From an uncultured Amylibacter sp. (GTDB taxonomy: Bacteria > Pseudomonadota > Alphaproteobacteria > Rhodobacterales > Rhodobacteraceae): 64,000 nt of DNA. Under the pieces are notes generated by a model. That model was not told where the DNA came from. It ran no database searches and saw only the letters and a list, made by a program, of their open reading frames with translations. The stretch lies in NCBI GenBank assembly GCA_947497475.1, contig CANMGS010000001.1, forward strand, positions 1,630,909 to 1,694,908. The letters are read 5' to 3'. Position numbers and translations under genes: made by a program. Shown here in pieces: positions 41,383 through 48,653 of the stretch. Each line of letters begins with the position of its first letter. The first letter of the stretch is position 1.

Positions 41383-41832
41383 TTAGTGACAGCACGCTTT
41401 ACCCAAAGCTTTAAGACGCCAATAGTTATAGGGTAGGGGTGCAAGAAACCCTGCCAATAACATCAATGGTACCACCCATAATGTCAGCTTTGCGCCACCC
41501 GTTGCAAGAACATCAACAGTGTTCATCGCAACTTCCATAGCAATCATTGAAATGAATGACATGCCAATGGCAGTTTTAAACGCTAAGTTTAGTGCCATCT
41601 GGCGTGATAGGATGATGGTTTCCAAAATGACCGATGTGGTCAGACCATTGATAATCGCCAAAGTCATAATCGCGAGTGTTGACCATGGAATACCTGTCAG
41701 CTGAAAAAACAATATTGTGCCCATATCACCAATGGAGCACCCCAATAAACACCAACATGTGTTTATCGATGCTCTGCGCCAAATCGGTTTATCTGCCCAA
41801 TTAATGTTTAACGTGCCTGCAATAGCCGCCAT
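41383..41832 (-). CDS. DUF4396 membrane protein, possibly copper-linked
   Basis: This 149-residue protein has about four membrane helices (about 24-48, 52-72, 83-108 and 116-137). It carries three cysteines in the first helix (C26, C28, C32 in CWCLLGC) and a Cys-Cys-His tail (147-149), plausible soft-metal ligands. The sequence fits DUF4396, whose function is not established. It is transcribed away from a CueR-type gene from a promoter with the 19-bp spacing typical of MerR-family control, so copper induction is a reasonable inference. Confidence 0.75.
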   Translation of the reverse strand: MAAIAGTLNINWADKPIWRRASINTCWCLLGCSIGDMGTILFFQLTGIPWSTLAIMTLAIINGLTTSVILETIILSRQMALNLAFKTAIGMSFISMIAMEVAMNTVDVLATGGAKLTLWVVPLMLLAGFLAPLPYNYWRLKALGKACCH

Positions 41833-41862
41833 TTTTCCAACCTTTGTGATTCATTTAAGTTT

Positions 41863-41893
41863 AGTATAAAGTCTCCAGTAGCTAGAAGGTCAA
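41863..41893 (-). promoter_or_regulatory. MerR-type (copper-responsive) promoter/operator for the DUF4396 gene
   Basis: Read on the minus strand, TTGACC (41888-41893) and TATACT (41863-41868) are separated by exactly 19 bp, the lengthened spacer of MerR-family promoters. The spacer contains ACCTTCTAG...CTGGAGACT, an imperfect dyad like known CueR/HmrR sites. It lies just upstream of the cueR-like gene on the opposite strand. Confidence 0.75.
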
Positions 41894-41905
41894 GCGAGAT
41901 AACAT

Positions 41906-42295
41906 ATGAATATCGGTGAAATTTCAAAACGAGCAGAATTGCCCACAAAAACGGTGCGTTATTATGCGGATGTTGGCTTAGTTAAACCCACAGGCCGTAC
42001 AGTTTCTGGATACCGCACCTATGATGATAAAGCATTGCGTAAATTGATCTTTGTGCGGCGATCTCGTGCCATGGGTTTTTCAATTGATGATTGCCGTAAG
42101 CTGCTTGACCTGTTCGAGAATCAAACCCGCGCCAGTTCCGAAGTGCGCGAAATTGCTAAGCAACGTCTTACCGAAGTGAACGATAAATTAGCTGAACTTC
42201 AAACGTTGAAAAAAGAGCTCTCAATGCTTGTTCACAGCTGTAATGGTGATGACCGCCCTGACTGTCCAATCCTTGAAGCATTGGATCGTGGATAA
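41906..42295 (+). CDS. cueR: CueR-type MerR-family copper regulator
   Basis: This 129-residue protein has a winged helix N-terminus (MNIGEISKRAELPTKTVRYY), a long dimerisation helix and the metal loop SCNGDDRPDCPI. Its cysteines fall at residues 112 and 120, the exact positions of the Cu(I) ligands in E. coli CueR. It should activate the 19-bp-spacer promoter just upstream on the other strand. No copA/copZ genes are adjacent, so the DUF4396 gene is its obvious local target. Confidence 0.9.
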   Translation: MNIGEISKRAELPTKTVRYYADVGLVKPTGRTVSGYRTYDDKALRKLIFVRRSRAMGFSIDDCRKLLDLFENQTRASSEVREIAKQRLTEVNDKLAELQTLKKELSMLVHSCNGDDRPDCPILEALDRG

Positions 42296-42493
42296 CTTCC
42301 ATTCCTTGTGGATAGGTTGATCTTTTCTGGGGGTAATCCGAAAAAATCTAAAGTTTTACCTTTACAGAACGCCCTTTATATCACTACCATATCTAGTAAG
42401 GAGAACGGAAAAATCCGCGATACCTTGCGATACTCACGTTATTTAGTGGGTTTCGCCCTCATAAAAACAACAGGCTTGAGGGGGACAACAGGC

Positions 42494-42997
42494 ATGGCAA
42501 ATGCAGAGCAATATCTAGGGGATGCAGACGTACACCCAATCGATGTCGTCGAAACAATCGCACAATACTACGACTGGGACTTTGACCGCGTGGCCGAAGA
42601 CCAAATCGCTATGGCGATCGAAGGATCGTGGCGCACATATTCCATTACATTGGCATGGTCGCCATATGATGAAACACTGCGCATGGTGTGTACCTTTGAA
42701 ATGGATCCACCCAAAGATAAGATCCCATCACTTTATCACGCTTTGAACGAAGCAAATGATGAATGCTGGGCAGGCTCTTTTTCCTTATGGGAAGAGCAAA
42801 AACTAATGGTGTATCGATATGGTCTATTGCTGGGCGGCGAAGCCGTAGCAGGATCAGAACAGATCGACCAAATGCTAACAGCAGCCGTATCCGCATGTGA
42901 ACAATACTATCCAGCTTTCCAACTTGTATGTTGGGGCGATAGCACTGTGAAACAAGCAATGGATATCGCAATGACAGGCGCATACGGTCGCGCTTGA
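42494..42997 (+). CDS. YbjN domain-containing protein
   Basis: This 167-residue protein has a YbjN-type sensory/chaperone-like domain: VVETIAQYYDWDFDRVAEDQIAMAI, LRMVCTFEMDPP, LYHALNEANDECWAGSF and RYGLLLGGEA. An open frame extends upstream to 42308, but GAGGGGG (42477-42483) precedes the ATG at 42494, and the extra part is not family-like. In the 200-bp leader, CCCTCA and TGAGGG can pair and might cover the ribosome site. It is followed by proC after 49 bp; joint transcription is likely. Confidence 0.85.
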   Translation: MANAEQYLGDADVHPIDVVETIAQYYDWDFDRVAEDQIAMAIEGSWRTYSITLAWSPYDETLRMVCTFEMDPPKDKIPSLYHALNEANDECWAGSFSLWEEQKLMVYRYGLLLGGEAVAGSEQIDQMLTAAVSACEQYYPAFQLVCWGDSTVKQAMDIAMTGAYGRA

Positions 42998-43046
42998 TTT
43001 CTGCTGAGCTTTAAACGATTGTCGCCTGAAATAAGGGTGATGAACG

Positions 43047-43868
43047 ATGAAGCATACTTCTGTAAATAATAACGGTCTGGTTTTACTGGGCTGCGGTAAA
43101 ATGGGCTCTGCAATGTTGCAGGGTTGGTTGGCAGAAGGCGTATCACCTTCTGCGGTTTATATTCTTGATCCAAACCCTTCTGATTGGGTGCAAAGTTTGG
43201 TGGCCGATGGCGTCACCGTAAATGGCGATCTGCCTACATCTCCTGCTGTTTGTATTCTGGCTGTAAAACCCCAAATGATGGGGGATGCATTGCCAAGCCT
43301 GCAAGCACTAGGTAACTCAACGACGTTGTTTATCTCAATTGCTGCGGGCACACCGATTTCCAGTTTCGAGGATGCGCTGGGATCACAAACACCAATCATC
43401 CGCACGATGCCAAATACGCCTGCTGCTGTTGGACGTGGGATCACGGCGTTGATTGGCAATGCGCATATTAATAATGTCCAAATGACAATGGCTGAAGAGT
43501 TGTTAGGGGCTGTTGGTCAAACAGTGCGTTTGGAGGATGAAAGTCAAATGGATGCTGTCACAGCCGTATCTGGTTCTGGCCCTGCATATGTATTCCACCT
43601 AATCGAAACCATGGCTGCCGCTGGCGAAGCACAGGGGTTATCTGCTGAACTTGCTATGGCATTGGCAAAAGCAACGGTCGCGGGTGCTGGTGACTTAGCA
43701 GAAAAAGCGGATGAGGATCCTACGCAGTTGCGTATTAACGTAACATCCCCAGGGGGCACTACCGCTGCTGCACTTGATGTGTTTATGGATGCCGAAACTG
43801 GTTTTCCTAAACTGGTAAAACAAGGGATAAAAGCCGCTGCTGATCGCAGTCGTGAATTGGGGAAATAA
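43047..43868 (+). CDS. proC: Pyrroline-5-carboxylate reductase
   Basis: This 273-residue enzyme performs the last step of proline synthesis. It has the N-terminal NAD(P) loop VLLGCGKMGSAMLQGWL, then ILAVKPQMM, IIRTMPNTPAAVGRGITAL near 113, and the signature AVSGSGPAYVFHLIETMAAAG near 172 with the later TSPGGTTAAALDVF. All are intact. The stop abuts the csaA start, so the genes are coupled. Confidence 0.96.
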   Translation: MKHTSVNNNGLVLLGCGKMGSAMLQGWLAEGVSPSAVYILDPNPSDWVQSLVADGVTVNGDLPTSPAVCILAVKPQMMGDALPSLQALGNSTTLFISIAAGTPISSFEDALGSQTPIIRTMPNTPAAVGRGITALIGNAHINNVQMTMAEELLGAVGQTVRLEDESQMDAVTAVSGSGPAYVFHLIETMAAAGEAQGLSAELAMALAKATVAGAGDLAEKADEDPTQLRINVTSPGGTTAAALDVFMDAETGFPKLVKQGIKAAADRSRELGK

Positions 43869-44207
43869 ATGTCTGAAATTACATTTGATGATTTTATGAA
43901 AGTGGACATTCGTGTGGGCGTTATCACCCGTGCGGAACCTTTTCCAGAAGCACGTAAACCTGCGATTAAACTCTGGGTCGATTTTGGTGGGGAACTTGGG
44001 GAAAAGAAATCCTCTGCCCAAATCACTAAGCATTATGATGTAGAAACTTTGGTTGGTCGTAAAGTCATGGCCGTGGTGAATTTCCCACCACGCCAAATTG
44101 GGCCAGTTATGTCTGAAGTTTTGGTTTTGGGCGTTCCTGATGAGGACAATGAAGTGGTTCTATTGAAACCAGACCTAGATGTCCCCATCGGTGGGCGTTT
44201 ATATTAG
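43869..44207 (+). CDS. csaA: CsaA-type tRNA-binding protein
   Basis: This 112-residue single OB-fold tRNA-binding domain (EMAP II-like) has FMKVDIRVGVITRAEPFPEARKPA at the N-terminus, SSAQITKHYDVETLVGRKV in the middle and VNFPPRQIGPVMSEVLVLG near the end. CsaA was described as a secretion-related chaperone in Bacillus; in proteobacteria its role is unclear. It starts directly after the proC stop. Confidence 0.9.
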   Translation: MSEITFDDFMKVDIRVGVITRAEPFPEARKPAIKLWVDFGGELGEKKSSAQITKHYDVETLVGRKVMAVVNFPPRQIGPVMSEVLVLGVPDEDNEVVLLKPDLDVPIGGRLY

Positions 44208-44211
44208 AGTT

Positions 44212-44817
44212 CTATTTTACAGGCACCCAAGCCGCCTTTGCGGGAATGTTATAAGACCAAGGTAGCCCAGAATTGCGCCACCCATTCTTGGCGCGCGCAC
44301 CAGATTTAGCCTTATCTCCTTCAAACCCTTCGGTCAGATTCCAGACGTTTGTGTATCCCGCTTTTATCAAAACTTTAGCCGCTGCCGCCGAACGACCGCC
44401 AGAGCGACAGGTGACGAAAATTGGATCAGACTTACCTTTTCCGGCACGGGTGATCGCGGCTGTTATCTCCTTCAGAAAATTTGGATTTGGCTTTAAGGAA
44501 TAAGTACCAGATTTTGCGTTAAAGCTGTGCGATGCCAGTGCTATTGGAGTATTGTTATCCATGCCAGATGGATGACCCACAAAGCTGATTTCAATTGGAT
44601 CGCGCACATCGATCATGAATATCTCGGGGTTAACTTGCAAAGCTGCGTGGGCGGCTTTTGGTGTAAGGTATTTACCCAAAGGCGTGGTCTTCGATTTTTT
44701 TAAGGTCGATGCATTTACATCTGATTGAATTGTTACACCTGCCAAGGTGCTTGATGAAAAAGGTGCTGTAAAAGCTATAGCAATTATGACAGCGGGGATT
44801 TTAAGAGAATAAAACAT
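44212..44817 (-). CDS. Secreted rhodanese-like domain protein
   Basis: This 201-residue protein has a signal peptide (hydrophobic residues about 6-24) and a single rhodanese domain (about 50-170). MIDVRDPIEI opens the domain and VTCRSGGRSAAAAKVL contains the catalytic cysteine loop; then GYTNVWNLTEGFEG follows. It should work in the periplasm on sulfur transfer or thiol chemistry, partner unknown. It is convergent with csaA and about 90 bp downstream of fabH-like on the same strand. Confidence 0.87.
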   Translation of the reverse strand: MFYSLKIPAVIIAIAFTAPFSSSTLAGVTIQSDVNASTLKKSKTTPLGKYLTPKAAHAALQVNPEIFMIDVRDPIEISFVGHPSGMDNNTPIALASHSFNAKSGTYSLKPNPNFLKEITAAITRAGKGKSDPIFVTCRSGGRSAAAAKVLIKAGYTNVWNLTEGFEGDKAKSGARAKNGWRNSGLPWSYNIPAKAAWVPVK

Positions 44818-44906
44818 AGGGGAGGGACTCCGTTAATAGGTCATTCCCACTTTTATCATTATACCCTTATCTTTTCAGTGACATAGTCACGAAGAGGGAG
44901 GCCATA

Positions 44907-46031
44907 TCACGCGCGGCGTAATAAAACGCTGCCAACAGAATAACCCGCACCGAACGAACAGATCAAACATATATCATCTTTGTTAAGATTGTCTGAATGC
45001 TGTGAGAACGCAATAATTGAACCAGCAGAAGAGGTGTTTGCATAATCTTGTAAGATGTTTGGTTGCTCTTCTGGTTCTGGTGTACGGCCCAAAACTTTCT
45101 TACCGATGAAGTCATTCATCGTCTTATTGGCTTGGTGCAACCAAAGGCGTTTCAGATCGGATGGTTTGATGTCTTCTGAACCGATGTGTTCCAAGATATG
45201 TGCGCTGACCATTGGCAGCACATGTTTGAAAACTTTGCGGCCTTCCTGCATGAATTGCATGTCGCGGCGATCGGCCATTCCGTCGGGGCGCGAGCGGCGT
45301 AAAAAGCCGTTATTGTTGCGGATGTTGTTGGAAAACACTGTTGCGCATTTGGTAGAGATGACTTCGAAATAGTCTTTATTTTCAGCATCTTCCGCACGTT
45401 CTAAAAGTACGGCTGTACACACATCGCCAAAAATAAAATGACAATCGCGGTCGCGCCATTCTAGGTGGGCGGAGCAGATTTCTGGGTTTACGACTAGGGC
45501 TGAACGGATGGAGCCTGCGCGGATCATGTCGGCGGCGGATTGGATGCCGAATGTGGCGGAACTACAGGCGACGTTCATGTCGTAGCCGAAGCCGTTTATA
45601 CCCATTAAATCTTGGACTTCTACGGCAATCGCGGGGTAGGCGCGTTCGTGATTGGAGGCTGCGACGATCACGCAGTCCACATCCGATGCGGCTTTACCGC
45701 TTTGTTTCAATGCCTTAGTGCATGCGTCAACGGCCATTTCTGCCATCACGCTGGGTTCGTCGTCGGAGCGTTGGCGCAGCAATGGATGCATCACGTCTGG
45801 GTCTAAAATGCCTGTTTTATCAAGCACATAGCGCTGATTAATGCCTGATGCGGCATAGATGAATTCGGCAGAAGAGTGATCTTTGGCGGTCACGTCGCCG
45901 TTTTCGATTAAGTCTTTGTTTTCAAAGTTAAACTTATCGGCGTAAGCATTGAAAGTTTTCACCAATTCATCGTTGGTTATAACCTCTGATGGTGTGTAAA
46001 CACCGCTGCCTGTGATCGCTACTTTATGCAT
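44907..46031 (-). CDS. Beta-ketoacyl-ACP synthase III-like thiolase-fold enzyme
   Basis: This 374-residue thiolase-fold synthase is longer than housekeeping FabH (about 320). The full catalytic triad is present: Cys156 (MNVACSSATFG), His299 (LWLHQANKTM) and Asn332 (YANTSSAGS). The longer type, with the inserted LIENGDVTAKDHSSAEFIYAASG-like region, is a separate FabH-like group in proteobacteria, acting in alternative starter condensation or related acyl chemistry. It is monocistronic. Upstream is an unusual 11-bp repeat array. Confidence 0.88.
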   Translation of the reverse strand: MHKVAITGSGVYTPSEVITNDELVKTFNAYADKFNFENKDLIENGDVTAKDHSSAEFIYAASGINQRYVLDKTGILDPDVMHPLLRQRSDDEPSVMAEMAVDACTKALKQSGKAASDVDCVIVAASNHERAYPAIAVEVQDLMGINGFGYDMNVACSSATFGIQSAADMIRAGSIRSALVVNPEICSAHLEWRDRDCHFIFGDVCTAVLLERAEDAENKDYFEVISTKCATVFSNNIRNNNGFLRRSRPDGMADRRDMQFMQEGRKVFKHVLPMVSAHILEHIGSEDIKPSDLKRLWLHQANKTMNDFIGKKVLGRTPEPEEQPNILQDYANTSSAGSIIAFSQHSDNLNKDDICLICSFGAGYSVGSVLLRRA

Positions 46032-46109
46032 GGAACTCTCCCTATTGCGCCAGTATCGGGATTACCTGAAAAGGGTCAAGAGTGACGCTGGGGAACCACA
46101 ATAAACCGT

Positions 46110-46159
46110 GTATGGAACCCGTATGGCAGACGTATGGAAAGCGTATGGCGCACGTATGG
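46110..46159. repeat. Five-copy 11-bp phased repeat (GTATGG)
   Basis: GTATGG occurs at 46110, 46121, 46132, 46143 and 46154, each exactly 11 bp from the next, with changing bases in between. The one-turn spacing puts every copy on the same DNA face, as in an operator or iteron array. It lies between the fabH-like start and the BrnA-type gene, about 55 bp before the latter. Confidence 0.85.
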
Positions 46160-46213
46160 GTTGGTGTTTTTTAAGATATTGCAGGGATCATAGGGTTTTT
46201 GAGATGAAAACCG

Positions 46214-46606
46214 ATGAGCACCAAAGAGCAAAGACAAGCCCAACGCCGCCATAATCTGATCACGGCACTTGCGCGGATGCAGCATGATATTTCAGATGCA
46301 TGGATTGACCGCAGTATTCCAAAAGACTGGAATTTTCTGGAGGTCGGCAAACCGATTGAACCGCATAAAACCAAAATCACGATGCGCGTGGACAGTGACA
46401 TGCTGCGCTGGTTCAAAAAGATGGGGCCGAATTACCAACGCCGCATGAACCAAGTGCTGCGGGTGTATTACACGGCGATGATCCAAGGCTTGCTGAACAC
46501 GCATTTTGCGAATGATGAAAGCAATGCACTGTCGAGTGCGTATTTTGATGAGGTTTTGGATAGGATGGAAAGGAAAGCAAGTTTAGACACAAGCGATGGC
46601 GACTGA
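46214..46606 (+). CDS. BrnA-type antitoxin (ribbon-helix-helix), no BrnT partner
   Basis: This 130-residue protein has a basic N-terminus and a C-terminal BrnA-like core: KTKITMRVDSDMLRWFKKMGPNYQRRMNQVLRVYY (about 56-90). This core is the beta-strand plus two-helix DNA-binding part of BrnA antitoxins. In the known BrnTA system the toxin gene brnT comes just before brnA. Here the upstream gene is a fabH-like gene on the other strand, and no ~90-residue RelE-fold ORF precedes it. It may be an orphan regulator, perhaps binding the phased GTATGG repeats upstream. Confidence 0.75.
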   Translation: MSTKEQRQAQRRHNLITALARMQHDISDAWIDRSIPKDWNFLEVGKPIEPHKTKITMRVDSDMLRWFKKMGPNYQRRMNQVLRVYYTAMIQGLLNTHFANDESNALSSAYFDEVLDRMERKASLDTSDGD

Positions 46607-46927
46607 CCCGAGGGTGGGTGTGAAGCGCCCGCCCGTGGGGGCGGGTCAGGCGCTGCCTGTGCTATGCACAGGCTGGGTGCATGTGGAGAATTCGCTCTTC
46701 CCCTGATCCCTTTCCTGTCTTATCCTGTTCACAGGGCTAGCAGCAGTTGGTCTCGGGGTGTCGTTACCTCTCATGAGTCGGTTGGTATCAACCGTAATGG
46801 TACTCCTCGATTTTAAAAGGTCGGGGAGGCTATGGCGTATGTCCAAGGCCTCGGCCTAAAGGTCATAGCAGTCGTACTCGTGCGACTAACGAACTCCCCG
46901 GCTGTCGATCGCATCGACAGCCGTTTT
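46603..46927 (+). ncRNA. Candidate structured RNA with own terminator
   Basis: No convincing ORF lies here, yet base-pairing is dense. CTGACCCG/CGGGTCAG spans 46603-46649 with an inner GC-rich hairpin. CCTGTGC/GCACAGG stands near 46656-46672. CGGTTG-GTAT-CAACCG stands near 46779-46794. A branched unit is closed by CGGGGAG/CTCCCCG (46822-46828 with 46894-46900), with arms GCTATG/CATAGC (46829-46834 with 46864-46869), AGGC/GCCT (46846-46857) and AGTCG/CGACT (46870-46887). An 11-bp terminator stem ends it. It could be a free small RNA, a leader of the next small ORF, or a 3' region of the brnA message. Strand is chosen from the terminator. Confidence 0.45.
46899..46927 (+). terminator. Strong intrinsic terminator
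   Basis: The perfect 11-bp stem CGGCTGTCGAT / ATCGACAGCCG (46899-46909 and 46913-46923) has a CGC loop, followed by TTTTC. It ends the structured segment and lies only about 20 nt before the ribosome site of the next small ORF. Confidence 0.85.
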
Positions 46928-46956
46928 CATTTGTGTATTTGAAAAAGGAGTTTGAT

Positions 46957-47130
46957 GTGGAAACGATTTACGTAACAAAGAAAAGCAGGCCGCTGATTGT
47001 AGAGGCAATGATAGAACGGGGCTTTGTGGAACGCGGGAGTTTTTACCACGCATTTTTAGAGGCGGCAGTGGCGCAGGAAAACATGACAGAGATACGAATA
47101 TGGCGGCATGTGCGATTGGTTTTTGGGTGA
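46957..47130 (+). CDS. Small 57-residue protein, function unknown
   Basis: A GTG start at 46957 is preceded 6 nt earlier by a strong AAGGAG (46945-46950). The open frame reaches back to 46933, but the ribosome site fits the internal GTG. The product starts METIYVTKKSRPLIVEAM and is mixed in charge, with a helical middle (FYHAFLEAAVAQENM). I do not recognise a family. It sits between the terminator of the structured segment and the toxin-antitoxin-like operon. Confidence 0.5.
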   Translation: METIYVTKKSRPLIVEAMIERGFVERGSFYHAFLEAAVAQENMTEIRIWRHVRLVFG

Positions 47131-47229
47131 GGGTGGGAGTTTTAGTTGTGAGCGATTTTCTACCATTGATTGTATCACGTATTCGTTTTAGCTTGATATT
47201 AATATTGAATTAAGTGATTGTTGATATAT

Positions 47230-47724
47230 ATGGCAACGTTGAGAATGCTTGAAGATTCTGGTGTCATTGTAAGAATTGACCCTGGTTTAGAGCCAAATGA
47301 ATTAATAAATAGGTGCCTTTATGGAACTACAGATTTTATGCAATGGTTGGAAAACGAACTTCCTAACATTGAATATAATCCAATGTATGCCGACTTGACA
47401 CCTATGGAACAAGTTGCCGCAATGTTTTCTGAATATGTGACAGGAATGAATTTCTCTACAGATAGACGTTTTAAGAAACTCAATAGAACGCCTTCATTTA
47501 ATGTTTGGGAATTAAAGACAGAAGATGTTCGCATATTTGGATGGGTGCCCCAAAAAGACCATTTTATTTGTGCATGTGCTGATAGTGCGCCTAAAATAAA
47601 GCAGCATGATTTGTACGAAGGGTATATGGGGCAAACAAAACGTGTGATGGATGGCATGGATTTGGATGAGCCTAAGTACCTTGAAGGAATGGAGTATAGC
47701 GATGTCATATCGAATGAAAATTGA
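47230..47724 (+). CDS. Putative toxin of a HigBA-like module
   Basis: This 164-residue protein is AT-rich in coding sequence compared with its neighbours. The middle part (VWELKTEDVRIFGWVPQ and later FICACADSAPKIKQ) resembles the core strands of RelE/HigB-like toxins, but the N-terminal about 60 residues are extra and the match is weak. An Xre-type gene overlaps its end by 23 bp, the toxin-then-antitoxin order of HigBA. Earlier TTG 47218 or later ATG 47245 starts are possible. The 10-bp palindrome ATATTAATAT (47196-47205) just upstream could be an operator. Function is inferred mainly from the gene order. Confidence 0.45.
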   Translation: MATLRMLEDSGVIVRIDPGLEPNELINRCLYGTTDFMQWLENELPNIEYNPMYADLTPMEQVAAMFSEYVTGMNFSTDRRFKKLNRTPSFNVWELKTEDVRIFGWVPQKDHFICACADSAPKIKQHDLYEGYMGQTKRVMDGMDLDEPKYLEGMEYSDVISNEN

Positions 47725-48088
47725 TAGGAAATCTTTAAATTCAGCGCGATTTATTTCGATGCTACAAAGAAAAATACAAGATGCTCTTATTGCTTCGGGT
47801 ATGACGCAGCAAGATGTTGCTGAGAAACTTGGTGTTGGTAGGTCTGTGATTAATCGAAGGTTATCTGGCAAAGCGAATTTAACGGCGCGTTCTCTTGCAG
47901 AATTCGCGTATGCTTTTGATAAAGAGCTGATTATAGAATATCGCGATAAAGCTGAAAATTCTAATGTAAATTGGAATTATGTGAGGCAAACCTCTAGCCC
48001 AGAAATAACACAGCCTCTGGTTCGAAGCATGAATCAAGTTTCAAGTACTACAGCATCGAAGCTCGAAGTCTTTGAGCAGGTTTCATAA
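47702..48088 (+). CDS. Xre-family helix-turn-helix protein, probable antitoxin
   Basis: This 128-residue protein has a clear HTH_3 domain (about 19-68): ALIASGMTQQDVAEKLGVGRSVINRRLSG followed by LTARSLAEFAYAFDKEL. The polar C-terminal tail of about 55 residues may wrap the toxin. GGAG lies 7 nt before the ATG at 47702, so I take this rather than the earlier in-frame start at 47651. It overlaps both neighbours (23 bp with the putative toxin, 1 bp with the third gene), so all three should be made together. Confidence 0.75.
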   Translation: MSYRMKIDRKSLNSARFISMLQRKIQDALIASGMTQQDVAEKLGVGRSVINRRLSGKANLTARSLAEFAYAFDKELIIEYRDKAENSNVNWNYVRQTSSPEITQPLVRSMNQVSSTTASKLEVFEQVS

Positions 48089-48525
48089 TGAAAAAATCAC
48101 CTTATGGCATAACGATTTTCTGTGACGACTTTCGACAAGAAAGTAGCGGAAAATATATAATTATTGGTGGGTATAATGGTCTTATGAATATAAACGGTCC
48201 ATTACCTGCAATTTTACCCACTTTAGCCATAGTTTTTAATTTTAATGCCCCTCTTGGATATAAATTTGAAAAAATAATATTAGAGGCGGTATATGAATAC
48301 GAAAACAATGAAGATACTGTTTTAAATATAGATTTAACCGAAGATTTTAAAAACCAAAATCAGGATAATACTTCTACAGATGATTATGAACGAAAAATAA
48401 CATCTGTATTTTTCCCTGCAATTGTAAGTCCATTTGAGGTACGTCATGAAGGACGTTTATCTACAAGAGTATACCTCGATGACACAATGTTCAGAGTTGG
48501 TACTTTGAATATTAAGTTGGTGTAA
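48088..48525 (+). CDS. Third gene of the operon, unknown (DUF6941-like?)
   Basis: This 145-residue protein begins SPYGITIFCDDFRQESSGKYIIIGGYNG. That opening resembles short beta-rich proteins now grouped as DUF6941, a comparison made from memory and uncertain. No signal peptide, no helix bundle and no catalytic motif is visible. The start overlaps the antitoxin stop as TAATG, so it is translationally coupled to it. It shares the AT-rich composition of the two genes before it. It may be an accessory part of the toxin-antitoxin unit or its cargo. Confidence 0.55.
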   Translation: MKKSPYGITIFCDDFRQESSGKYIIIGGYNGLMNINGPLPAILPTLAIVFNFNAPLGYKFEKIILEAVYEYENNEDTVLNIDLTEDFKNQNQDNTSTDDYERKITSVFFPAIVSPFEVRHEGRLSTRVYLDDTMFRVGTLNIKLV

Positions 48526-48653
48526 GCCTGAAAGTATTGCCGATTTCACAAGGGTAGCGTTACGAGTGGTGCCATTTGTGCCAGTGACATAGCTCACAGA
48601 CCATTCTGCCGTTTTGTGCTATAATACCTCATATTTTAAGGGAGGGATTTATT

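Noticed and set aside
42308..42493. N-terminal extension of the YbjN-like protein
   Set aside because: It lacks family similarity, and a good ribosome site precedes the ATG at 42494.
46646..46846. 66-residue minus-strand ORF inside the structured region
   Set aside because: No ribosome site, odd composition, and it covers stems better explained as RNA structure on the plus strand.
46603..46927. tmRNA, SRP RNA or RNase P RNA
   Set aside because: I found no tag ORF, CCA end, SRP tetraloop pattern or RNase P core motifs, so a known housekeeping RNA is not supported.
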